Origin: CALMZY01 sp052033915
GTDB taxonomy: Bacteria > Verrucomicrobiota > Kiritimatiellia > CAIQIC01 > JAGNIJ01
Direction: 5' to 3'
DNA length: 64,000 nt
Assembly: GCA_052033915.1 (NCBI GenBank)
Contig: JBPOJF010000017.1
Span: 47,120-111,119 of the forward strand
The notes under the pieces are model-generated. The model saw only the letters and a program-made list of their open reading frames with translations. It made no database searches and was not told the origin of the DNA. Position 1 is the stretch's first letter. Every line of letters begins with the position of its first letter. Made by a program: the position numbers and the translations under genes. This document shows, in pieces, positions 41,634 to 49,670 of the stretch.

Positions 41634-42773
41634 CTAAAACCGATGCGCCGCATCCTTGATGCACCGGCTTTCATCCGTCTCCGTTTCATCGCCCGACTGG
41701 CGCGCGATGTTGATCAGTATGCCGATCATGGCCAGGGACACCACCAGGCTGGATCCGCCGAAACTGATGAACGGAAGCGGCAACCCCTTCGTGGGCAGAC
41801 TGCCGGTGACCACGCCGATGTTGATGGCGGCCTGAACGACAATCATCATCGTCAATCCGAATCCCAGCAGTTTCCCGAACTGGTCCTGCGCCCGGAAGCT
41901 GATGCGAGTGCCGCAGATGAACACGCCGATGAACAGAACGACGACCGAAAGGGACGCGGTCAGCCCCAATTCCTCGCCGAGAATCGCGAAGATAAAGTCG
42001 GTATGCGCTTCCGGCAGGTAGAAATGTTTCTGGAGGCTCTGTCCGAGGCCCACCCCGCCCCCGCCCCCGACAACGAACGCGTAGATGGCATTCAGGAGCT
42101 GAAAGGCCTCGTCCTTCGCGTACTTTTCGGGATTCAGGAAGGCCGTGACGCGCCGCATGCGTTCCGCGTCCTGCATGATCGCCAGCGTAAATCCGCACAG
42201 CCCGGCTGCGGCGGCCACAACCAGGTAGCTGATGCGGCTTCCCCCGACAAACATCAGCGTCATGCCGACCACGCCGACCAACATCGTGGTTCCGAAATCC
42301 GGCTCGATAAAGATCAACCCCAGGATCACCGCCAGTCCGCCCAGGGGAATCACCAGACCCCGCACCAACTCCTTTGCATACCGTTGCACGCGCGACATCC
42401 ACCACGCGAGGAAGATGACGGTGGCGAGTTTCGCCAGCTCCGACGGCTGGAAGTTCGCGGAGCCGAAACGCAGCCATCGACTGCTGCCCTTGATGTTGAG
42501 CCCGACACCGGGAATCAACACCATCACCAGAAGAACCACGGAAAAGAAAGCGAGCGGAAGAGCCAGCGGCTTCCAGTAATGGTAGTCGATATTGGAGGTC
42601 AGGAAGGCGGCCACGAAACCCACAACGAGCCACAAAAGCTGGCGCTTAAGAAAGTAGTTGGGATCCTTGAACAACTGATCGCCCTGGATGCTGCTGGTGC
42701 TCGCCAGCATGACCACGCCCAGGGTGATCAGGACGAGGACCATCGTCACCAAGATGCTTGCAGTCTTCCACAT
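41634..42773 (-). CDS. ftsW: Cell-division lipid II polymerase FtsW (SEDS)
   Basis: 379 residues, about ten membrane helices. SEDS glycosyltransferase that polymerises lipid II at the septum with FtsI. Family marks: NIKGSSRWLRFGSANFQPSE LAKL, FIEPDFGTTMLVG, LPEAHTDFIFAILGEELGL, and SLPTKGLPLPFISFGGSSLV near the C-terminus. ATG 42773 chosen after TAGGCGG; a TTG 15 bases upstream is possible. It follows a LysM gene and a hairpin. The C-terminal tail SGDETETDESRCIKDAAHRF is short and polar. Confidence 0.95.
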   Translation of the reverse strand: MWKTASILVTMVLVLITLGVVMLASTSSIQGDQLFKDPNYFLKRQLLWLVVGFVAAFLTSNIDYHYWKPLALPLAFFSVVLLVMVLIPGVGLNIKGSSRWLRFGSANFQPSELAKLATVIFLAWWMSRVQRYAKELVRGLVIPLGGLAVILGLIFIEPDFGTTMLVGVVGMTLMFVGGSRISYLVVAAAAGLCGFTLAIMQDAERMRRVTAFLNPEKYAKDEAFQLLNAIYAFVVGGGGGVGLGQSLQKHFYLPEAHTDFIFAILGEELGLTASLSVVVLFIGVFICGTRISFRAQDQFGKLLGFGLTMMIVVQAAINIGVVTGSLPTKGLPLPFISFGGSSLVVSLAMIGILINIARQSGDETETDESRCIKDAAHRF

Positions 42774-42790
42774 GGCCCGCCTAGACAAAT

Positions 42791-42814
42791 CAGGCCCCGA
42801 CTGCTCGGGGCCTG
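42791..42814. terminator. CAGGCCCCGA/TCGGGGCCTG hairpin
   Basis: A 10-bp stem with a 4-base loop after the LysM gene and just before ftsW on minus, followed by ATTTGTCT. It may attenuate rather than end transcription of ftsW. Confidence 0.5.
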
Positions 42815-42836
42815 ATAAGAACCTGCAACCCTGCGC

Positions 42837-43856
42837 CTACAGCGTCGACGGGATCTTGAGCTTCATGCCCGGCTTGAGAGCCGTGGCGTCCGTGACGCCA
42901 TTCATCGCCATGATGTCTTCCTTGCGAACGATGAACAGCTTCGCAATCGAGTCCAGCGTATCGCCATCCTGCACCGTGTAGTCCAGCGGCTGGCCCTGCG
43001 AGACCGGGACGGACGCTTCCACCGCGGGCAGCGAGGGCGCCAGCGCGGGAATCGCGGGATCCGGCTGAATACTGGACGGCGTGATCGGCTCCTGCATCGG
43101 CAACATCGGTTCGGCCGCCGGGACCGGCACGGGGGCGGCGGGCTCCACGGCCGGGGCTGACGGGACAACCGCCGCCGCGCCGGGAATCACGAGCTTCTGT
43201 CCGACAAGAATCTTGTCGCCCTTGATCTTGGGATTCGCGGCCCGCAGGGCGGATACCTTCACATGCTGCTTCGAGGCAATCTTCGACAGGCTGTCGCCGG
43301 ACTGAACCACATACGTTGAACCGCCGACCGCGGAACCCGATTCGGTTCCGGCCGAGGCCTTCGGTTTTGCCTTGGCCTTGGGCTTGGCCGGCGCGGAGAC
43401 CGCGCTCTTCCCGGTGGCGTAATCCGGAAGGACCAGCTTCTGCCCGACGCGAATCTTGTTCGGGTCCTTGATGTTGTTCAGCGCGGCAATTTCGCGACTG
43501 CTCACTCCGCAACGGCTGGCGATCTTGGACAGGGAATCCCCGTTCTGCACCACGTAGGTCTTCGCCTCGCTCGGCACTTCCATCGCCGGGGCCGGTTCAA
43601 CCGCAACGGGAGGATGGAAGACGGGCTTGAACTCAGGAGTCTTCTGCGTCTCCTGTTTCGGAGGCATGACCGGCGCCGGCGGAGGCTCAACCATCACGGG
43701 TTTCTTGGTGCCGCATCCCTGGATAAACATGACAGACCCAATGGCGACGGCATGCACGGCAACAACAACAGCAACAAGGACCGGCGTTCTCATGATGAAG
43801 TATCTCCTTTCCGAAGCGGGCTCAGCCAGTTGCGTCCACGAGAATTGATCGTTCAT
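42837..43856 (-). CDS. Membrane-anchored triple-LysM protein
   Basis: 339 residues. A helix at about 24-45 (VLVAVVVAVHAVAIGSVMFI) ends in QGCG, which could be a lipobox. A Pro-rich linker follows, then three LysM domains at about 100-145, 181-226 and 293-338 (YVVQNGDSLSKIAS, YVVQSGDSLSKIAS, YTVQDGDTLDSIAK), separated by Ala/Pro/Lys-rich linkers. LysM binds peptidoglycan. ATG 43856 has GGAGG upstream and overlaps the murD stop as ATGA, so it belongs to the dcw operon. It is an uncommon dcw member, perhaps a septal wall-binding protein. Confidence 0.85.
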   Translation of the reverse strand: MNDQFSWTQLAEPASERRYFIMRTPVLVAVVVAVHAVAIGSVMFIQGCGTKKPVMVEPPPAPVMPPKQETQKTPEFKPVFHPPVAVEPAPAMEVPSEAKTYVVQNGDSLSKIASRCGVSSREIAALNNIKDPNKIRVGQKLVLPDYATGKSAVSAPAKPKAKAKPKASAGTESGSAVGGSTYVVQSGDSLSKIASKQHVKVSALRAANPKIKGDKILVGQKLVIPGAAAVVPSAPAVEPAAPVPVPAAEPMLPMQEPITPSSIQPDPAIPALAPSLPAVEASVPVSQGQPLDYTVQDGDTLDSIAKLFIVRKEDIMAMNGVTDATALKPGMKLKIPSTL

Positions 43857-45193
43857 TTTGCTTCCTCCTCAGCCAGGTCTTGAACGAGCCTTGCGAACAC
43901 ATCCCCTCGCTCCTCAAAGTTCCGAAACTGATCGAAACTCGCGGTGGCTGGAGATAATAGGACCGTTTCGCCGGCACGCGCATCGTTCCACGCTTTTGCG
44001 ACCGCTTTCTCAATCGTGCCGCATCGATAACAAGGAACGATATCGGACCAAGCCGAGGCCATTTCCTCTAACGCTTGGCCGATAAGGTAAACCCCGACGA
44101 CTTTCTGTGCCAGCAATTCTTTCACAAAACTGAAATCTTTTTCCTTGACGAGACCGCCGGCGATGAGGCGCGTTTTCCCCGGCAACATGCGCAGGGCGGC
44201 GGCCATGGCGGACAAGTTCGTGGCCTTGGAATCGTCGATGAATTCGATGCCGCCGATTTCCCGCACCCGTTGCATCCGGTGCGGCAGCGGGTGAAAGACG
44301 TTTGCCGCTTTAACCACGCACTCCGGATCGAATCCGCAGATCTCGATTCCCGCGATCACGGCCGCTGCGGCGAGCCCCAGCACGTCGTTTCCGAAATGCG
44401 TTCCTGCGAGATCGGCCTTGCACTGCCTGCCGTGAAACACCTTCCCGTCCGCGTACCGGTAGTCCGCGGTCGAGGATGAACCGAACGAAATCCACCGGCC
44501 TTTCCCTTTCGAAAGCGGTCTGATCATTCCCAGCAGAGGCTCGTGCACAATGCAGGCGTTCTTGTCGAAGGAGTTCGAAAACACCTTCGCCTTGAGCGCG
44601 GTATACGTCGCCATGTCGCCATGGCGATCCAGGTGGTTGGGATGGATATTCAGCAGGATGGCGACATCGGGGCAAAACTCCGTTGCGGTTTCCATTTGGA
44701 ATGTGCTGACCTCGAGCACAATCCAGGGGACGCCGGGCTGTTCAAGGACAACCTTTGAAACGGCGGGCCCATAGTTGCCTGCCGGCACCGCGGCCTGGCC
44801 GGCCTGCTGAAGGGCTTCGGCGAACAGCTTCACGGCCGTGCTTTTTCCGTTGGATCCGGTGACCGCCGCCGCGCGCCCGCGCCGCCGGCTCCAGCCGAGT
44901 TCAAGCTCGGGGATCACCTTCACGCCTCTTCGCTTCATCTCGCCGATCCACGGAGAGGTGACCGGCACGCCGGGACTGACCACGCATAAATCGAACGGCG
45001 TCGCCGGAATCTCGGCTTCCCGCAGAAGCACCTTGGCGCCCTTCTCCTCCAATCCACGCGCCTGCGCGCGAAGATCGTCCGTCAACGCGCGGTCGATCAC
45101 GGTGACGGCGGCCCCCTCGCTCAACAGCAGCGAGGCCGCCGCCACGCCGCTGCCGCCCAGGCCGAGGACGAGAGCATGTTGATGTGGTTTCAT
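43853..45193 (-). CDS. murD: UDP-N-acetylmuramoyl-L-alanine--D-glutamate ligase
   Basis: 446 residues. Adds D-Glu to UDP-MurNAc-L-Ala in the cytoplasm. Seen: LVLGLGGSGVAAASLLLSEG at the start, VVSPGVPVTSPW, the ATP loop AVTGSNGKSTAVKLF, NIHPNHLDRHGDM, FHPLPHRMQRVREIGGIEFI DDSKATN, and LSPATASFDQFRNFEERGD at the C-terminus. ATG 45193 begins MKPHQHALVLG; a longer frame upstream is not needed. It lies after mraY and before the LysM gene. Confidence 0.96.
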   Translation of the reverse strand: MKPHQHALVLGLGGSGVAAASLLLSEGAAVTVIDRALTDDLRAQARGLEEKGAKVLLREAEIPATPFDLCVVSPGVPVTSPWIGEMKRRGVKVIPELELGWSRRRGRAAAVTGSNGKSTAVKLFAEALQQAGQAAVPAGNYGPAVSKVVLEQPGVPWIVLEVSTFQMETATEFCPDVAILLNIHPNHLDRHGDMATYTALKAKVFSNSFDKNACIVHEPLLGMIRPLSKGKGRWISFGSSSTADYRYADGKVFHGRQCKADLAGTHFGNDVLGLAAAAVIAGIEICGFDPECVVKAANVFHPLPHRMQRVREIGGIEFIDDSKATNLSAMAAALRMLPGKTRLIAGGLVKEKDFSFVKELLAQKVVGVYLIGQALEEMASAWSDIVPCYRCGTIEKAVAKAWNDARAGETVLLSPATASFDQFRNFEERGDVFARLVQDLAEEEAK

Positions 45194-45281
45194 GATTAAA
45201 GGCCGATGATGGACGAGCCCTGGTTGATGGACGTTCTTCTCGCCTCCATCCACCATTCCCCATCCATCATGGCTCCATCTC

Positions 45282-46421
45282 CTACCGAATCTTCAACGTC
45301 GCCACGCCGATCAGCGCAAAAATGATGCCGAGAATCCAGAAGCGGATCGTGATCATCGTCTCGATGACCTTGACGTCGCGCCCCTCCCTCTCGGCCTGCT
45401 CTTTCTCGACAAACTCGAAATGATGGTGAAGCGGGGCGCACTTGAAAATTCGCTTGCCGCCGGTCAGCTTGAAATAGGCCACCTGCATCAGCACGCTCAG
45501 GGCCTCCATCACGAAGACGCCGCCGACGATGATGAGGACCAGTTCCTGCTTGATCAGGATCGCGACCATCGCGATGGCGCCGCCCAGCGCCAGGCTGCCG
45601 GTGTCGCCCATGAACACCTTCGCGGGATGGCAGTTGAACCACAGGAAGCCCAGGCCGGCGCCCAGCAGGCAGCCGCAGAACACCGCCAGTTCTCCGCTCC
45701 CGGCGATGTAGGGAACCTGCAGGTACTGGGCAAAGCGCATATGACCCGCGACGTAGGCCATGGCCAGGTAGGCAGCGGCCACCGAATTGCTGCAACCGAT
45801 CGCCAGGCCGTCCAGGCCATCGGTCAGGTTCACGGCATTCGTCGAACCGACCATCACAAGCAGGACGAAAACGAACGTGAACAGAAGTCCCATGTCGCGG
45901 ATCACCGGATCCTTGAAGAACGGAACCATCAGCTCCTTCGTGTGCTGGCTGGTGGTCGGCCATGTGAGCAGGATCAAAAGAACGACAACCGCCCACGCGC
46001 TCTGCAGGATCAGCTTGCTGCGCGCGCTCAATCCCTGGGACTGCTTGCGCGCGATCTTGAGATAGTCGTCCCGGAAGCCGACCCCGCCCATGAACAGCAT
46101 TGTGGCCAGCGTCAGCAGGACGTACCCGTTCGTCGGCACGGCCCAGAGCAGCGTCGAAACGAGCACCGACGCAATGATGAGCAGTCCGCCCATCGTCGGA
46201 GTGCCGGCCTTCCGGTTGTGGAAGAAATCCAGCGCAGGCGCATCGCCCTTCCGCACGTACTGGCCGATCTTGAACTCGCGGAGCTTCCGGATCATCCACG
46301 GACCAATGACAATACTGATGAGAAACGCGGTGCCGGCGCCGGCCAGGGCGCGCACGGTGATGTAGCGGAACACCCGAAGCGGGGTGATCCAGTCGCTAAG
46401 CAAGTGAAGGTAGTAAAGCAT
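45282..46421 (-). CDS. mraY: Phospho-N-acetylmuramoyl-pentapeptide transferase
   Basis: 379 residues, ten membrane helices. Makes lipid I from UDP-MurNAc-pentapeptide and undecaprenyl phosphate. Seen: GDAPALDFFHNRKAGTPTMG GL (HHH-type substrate loop is FHNRK-GTPTMGG here), NAVNLTDGLDGLAIG (DDxxD-type Mg site), VFMGDTGSLALGGAIA, and APLHHHFE, the HHH motif. Between murF and murD, in the usual dcw order. Confidence 0.97.
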   Translation of the reverse strand: MLYYLHLLSDWITPLRVFRYITVRALAGAGTAFLISIVIGPWMIRKLREFKIGQYVRKGDAPALDFFHNRKAGTPTMGGLLIIASVLVSTLLWAVPTNGYVLLTLATMLFMGGVGFRDDYLKIARKQSQGLSARSKLILQSAWAVVVLLILLTWPTTSQHTKELMVPFFKDPVIRDMGLLFTFVFVLLVMVGSTNAVNLTDGLDGLAIGCSNSVAAAYLAMAYVAGHMRFAQYLQVPYIAGSGELAVFCGCLLGAGLGFLWFNCHPAKVFMGDTGSLALGGAIAMVAILIKQELVLIIVGGVFVMEALSVLMQVAYFKLTGGKRIFKCAPLHHHFEFVEKEQAEREGRDVKVIETMITIRFWILGIIFALIGVATLKIR

Positions 46422-46493
46422 TTTCAGTTCCTCTCAAACCGGGAGTATGGGAGTGTTGAAGCAATGGAGGAATGAACGAAGGTCTTCACTCCA

Positions 46494-47882
46494 CTACTCC
46501 ATCACGCCTTGAGTCCAATCTTCCAGAACCTTCTCCAGTTGTTCGCCGCGGGACGCCTTCAGCAGAACGGCGTCGCCCGCGGACGTGTTCTCTTGTAAAA
46601 CGCGCGCGGCGGCCGCATGATCCTCGCACCGGATCACGCTTCCGCGAAACCCGCCCGCCGTCTCGACGCCCTCGGCAATCAAACTTCCCAACGGACCCAC
46701 CACGATCAGGCCCGCCCAATCGCCCTTCGCGATCTCCCGGCCGAGCGCCGCGTGTTCGTCCTTTTCCGACGCGCCCAACTCGCGCATGCCGCCAAGCACT
46801 AGCCACCGGCAACCCTTGACCGGCGTCTGAACGAACGCGCCGAGGGCCGCCCGCATGCTCATCGGGTTCGCGTTGTACGCGTCGTTGATGACGCGGACTC
46901 CCGCGACGGTCATCCGGTTCCATCGCAGGGGCAGAGGCGTATATCGTTCCAGGGCGGATTTCAAATCCTCCCACGACACGCCCAGGCCGCGGCCGACCGC
47001 GATCGCGAACAATGCGTCCTTCAGGACATGATCGCCCGGGAGCGGGACGGTCAACTCCATGTGTTCGCCGGTCGCGCTCTCCAGCACGCTGAACAGGCCG
47101 TCGCCCGCGGAGAGCACGCGCCCGTGATAGTCCGCTCCGCCCGACATCACCGCCGTGGTCACCACCGGGCACGGCGCGGCCTCCTTCAGAATCTCGAAGT
47201 ACGTGTCGTCGCGGCTCACCACGGCCCGGCCGTTCTTCGGCAGGCAGCGGAGCACGGCGGCCTTCTCGCGCGCGATGTCTTCGACCGACGTGAAGAACTC
47301 CAGGTGTACCGGCCCTACATTCGTGATCACGCCCCAGGACGGGCGGAGGATCCGGCAGAGCGGCTCGATTTCGCCCGGATGGTTCATGCCGACCTCGTAG
47401 ACGCCGAACTCCTCCTGCGGGTCCATCGCGAGCAGGCTCAGGGGCAAGCCGATGTCGTTGTTCCAGTTGCCCCGCGTCCTCGCCGTCGGCGCGCGCATTT
47501 GCAGAACATCCGCGATCATCTCCTTGACCGTCGTTTTGCCGACGCTGCCGGTCACCGCGACAAATTCCGCGTCCAGCGTGGCGCGGTACCCCGCCGCGAT
47601 GTTTCCGAGGGCCTGGAGCGTGTCCTTCACGCACAAAAGCGGTTCGTCCCCGGAGTATTGCGCGGCAAACGTCTCGGCAACAACCGCCGCGGATGCGCCG
47701 CGGACAAAGGCCTGCGAGACAAAGTCGTGTCCGTCGTGGTTCGCGCCGCGGATCGCAACATAGAGCTGGCCCGGCTGGATCGTGCGGGTATCAATGGAAA
47801 CACCCTGGACAGCGGAGGACTCGCGGGCTTTCCATTGTCCGCCGCTCCACGTCACCAGGTCTCTGGCTGAAAATACCGGCAT
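46494..47882 (-). CDS. murF: UDP-N-acetylmuramoyl-tripeptide--D-alanyl-D-alanine ligase
   Basis: 462 residues. Adds D-Ala-D-Ala to UDP-MurNAc-tripeptide. Seen: VSIDTRTIQPGQLYVAIRGA at the N-terminal domain, VAVTGSVGKTTVKEMIADVL (ATP loop), YEVGMNHPGEIEPLCRILRP, ATGEHMELTVPLPGDHVLKD, and VINDAYNANPMSMRAALGAF. ATG 47882 (MPVFSARDL) is preferred; an in-frame GTG at 47894 with GGGAGAG upstream is an alternative that adds 4 residues. Confidence 0.95.
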   Translation of the reverse strand: MPVFSARDLVTWSGGQWKARESSAVQGVSIDTRTIQPGQLYVAIRGANHDGHDFVSQAFVRGASAAVVAETFAAQYSGDEPLLCVKDTLQALGNIAAGYRATLDAEFVAVTGSVGKTTVKEMIADVLQMRAPTARTRGNWNNDIGLPLSLLAMDPQEEFGVYEVGMNHPGEIEPLCRILRPSWGVITNVGPVHLEFFTSVEDIAREKAAVLRCLPKNGRAVVSRDDTYFEILKEAAPCPVVTTAVMSGGADYHGRVLSAGDGLFSVLESATGEHMELTVPLPGDHVLKDALFAIAVGRGLGVSWEDLKSALERYTPLPLRWNRMTVAGVRVINDAYNANPMSMRAALGAFVQTPVKGCRWLVLGGMRELGASEKDEHAALGREIAKGDWAGLIVVGPLGSLIAEGVETAGGFRGSVIRCEDHAAAARVLQENTSAGDAVLLKASRGEQLEKVLEDWTQGVME

Positions 47883-47933
47883 GAGCGTTCCCACGACTCT
47901 CCCGCGACGATCTCATCACGGACCCGGACCGGA

Positions 47934-48116
47934 TCATGCCCCTGAAAACAGGTCGCAGACTTCCAGCTCCGCATGAACTTCGGCGAGGCACACGGGGCAG
48001 TAGCTGTGCGAGTATACCGGTGCCTCGGAGTCGTCCTGATTCACGTGCTCCCACTTATCATTCACACGCACGCGATGGCACTTGCAGCATTTAATAACCA
48101 CTTCGCAACATGACAT
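47934..48116 (-). CDS. 60-residue zinc-ribbon protein inside the dcw cluster
   Basis: MSCCEVVIKCCKCHRVRVND ... SYCPVCLAEVHAELEVC. CCKC (Cys10/Cys13) and CPVC (Cys40/Cys43) can form one zinc ribbon. A strong GGAGG lies 8 bases before ATG 48116. It sits between murE and murF with no overlap, in a place where dcw clusters normally have none. It could be a regulator or a small partner of the Mur enzymes; function unknown. It may be overlooked in automatic annotation because of its size. Confidence 0.72.
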   Translation of the reverse strand: MSCCEVVIKCCKCHRVRVNDKWEHVNQDDSEAPVYSHSYCPVCLAEVHAELEVCDLFSGA

Positions 48117-48141
48117 GGTTACACCTCCGTTTTGTGACAGC

Positions 48142-49638
48142 CTATACACGGTCCAGTTGACGCCTCACCGCGTCGCGATCGTCGAACGGCACGACCGTAT
48201 TCGCGAATTCCTGCACCCGCTCATGCCCCTTCCCCGCGACAAGCACCATGTCGCCGGGGCGGGCCCGCGAAAGGGCCTTCGCGATCGCCTTTTCCCGATC
48301 CACTTCCACCTCGAAGTTTCCGGCGGCGCCGAAGCCGGCGGCGATCTCGGCGATAATCGCCGCGGGGTCCTCGCCGCGCGGATTGTCGCTGGTCACAACG
48401 CTGTAATCCGCGAGTCTCGCCGCCGCGGCGCCCATGAGCGGACGCTTGCCGCGATCCCGGTTTCCGCCGCAGCCGAACACCACGAGCAAGCGTTTCGGCG
48501 CGATCTCGCGCAAGGTGCGAAGCACGTTGGCCAGGGCATCCGGGGTGTGCGCATAATCGACAAAGACGGAGAGGCCGCGGTCGTTCGGGACCGGCTCCAG
48601 GCGGCCGGGCACGGAACGTATTTCCGAGAGGACTTCCGCCATCTCCTTCGGGTCCACGCCCAATGCGCCGCAGGCGCCAATCGCCGCCAGCGCGTTGCTG
48701 ACATTGAAGCGGCCCAGCAGTTTCAGGTTAACGCGCCCTTTTCCCCACGGCGTCGTAAAATCAAACGCGGACCCTTCGGCGGTCACCTCGAACTCCTCGG
48801 CCCGGACCATCGCCCCGGGATGCGTCCCGAAGGTGATCAGCCGCGCGCTGAAGCCGCCGGTGTTCGCCAACTGCATGCCCCACGGATCGTCGATGTTGAT
48901 GACCGCGGCCGCCGTTTTCTCCATCTGGCCGAGTCCGCGGAACAGAAGGGATTTCGCGCCGAAATATTGCTCGAGCGTCTTGTGGTAGTCGAGGTGATCC
49001 TGCGTCAGGTTCATAAACACGCCGACATCGTAGTCGATGCCCCACACGCGCTTCTGATCGAGCCCGTGCGACGACACCTCCATGACCGCGCTTTTGCATC
49101 CGGCGCGCAGCATCTGGTCGAGCATGAACTGAAGGTCCGGCGCTTCCGGTGTCGTGCGCGACGCCGGGATCGAGCGTTCGCCGATCTCGTAGCGGATGGT
49201 GCCGATCAGGCCCGGCGCCCGGCCGGCGGCCTTCAGAATGTCCCGGCACATGAACGCGGTGGTGGACTTGCCGTTGGTGCCGGTAATCCCGATCATCTGG
49301 AGACTTTGCGACGGCCCGCCGTAAAAAGCGCACGCGATTTCCGCCAGCGCGCGGCGCGGATCCTCGACGTCAATCGCGGTGACATCCCGGCGTCCGATCT
49401 TCCCGGACTGGCTGACCACGGCCACCGCGCCGCGATCAACGGCGTCGCCGATGAAATCGTGACCCTCGCGCTGATGGCCATGCAGGGCCACGAACAGGTA
49501 GCCCGGCTTGACCTGCCGCGAGTCGTACGCGATGCCCTCGATCTCGAGGCTCTGCGGGCCGCGGATCGTCAGCGGCTGTATCACCTTCGATATATATTCC
49601 AGTCTCATCGTTTCACAGCAAAGCTGTCCGAGGATCAC
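48142..49638 (-). CDS. murE: UDP-N-acetylmuramoyl-tripeptide synthetase (meso-DAP adding)
   Basis: 498 residues. Adds the third amino acid of the stem peptide. Seen: YDSRQVKPGYLFVALHG, ATP loop IGITGTNGKSTTAFMCRDIL, AVMEVSSHGLDQKRV, MNLTQDHLDYHKTLE, DYAHTPDALANVL, and VTSDNPRGEDP; the DNPR motif points to meso-diaminopimelate rather than lysine. GTG 49638 has GGAG 8 bases upstream; the ATG at 49608 (MRLEYIS) fits the family start but lacks a ribosome site. It follows ftsI by 32 bases. Confidence 0.96.
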   Translation of the reverse strand: MILGQLCCETMRLEYISKVIQPLTIRGPQSLEIEGIAYDSRQVKPGYLFVALHGHQREGHDFIGDAVDRGAVAVVSQSGKIGRRDVTAIDVEDPRRALAEIACAFYGGPSQSLQMIGITGTNGKSTTAFMCRDILKAAGRAPGLIGTIRYEIGERSIPASRTTPEAPDLQFMLDQMLRAGCKSAVMEVSSHGLDQKRVWGIDYDVGVFMNLTQDHLDYHKTLEQYFGAKSLLFRGLGQMEKTAAAVINIDDPWGMQLANTGGFSARLITFGTHPGAMVRAEEFEVTAEGSAFDFTTPWGKGRVNLKLLGRFNVSNALAAIGACGALGVDPKEMAEVLSEIRSVPGRLEPVPNDRGLSVFVDYAHTPDALANVLRTLREIAPKRLLVVFGCGGNRDRGKRPLMGAAAARLADYSVVTSDNPRGEDPAAIIAEIAAGFGAAGNFEVEVDREKAIAKALSRARPGDMVLVAGKGHERVQEFANTVVPFDDRDAVRRQLDRV

Positions 49639-49670
49639 GGCAACTTCTCCTCAAAACCGATTTCCGACTT

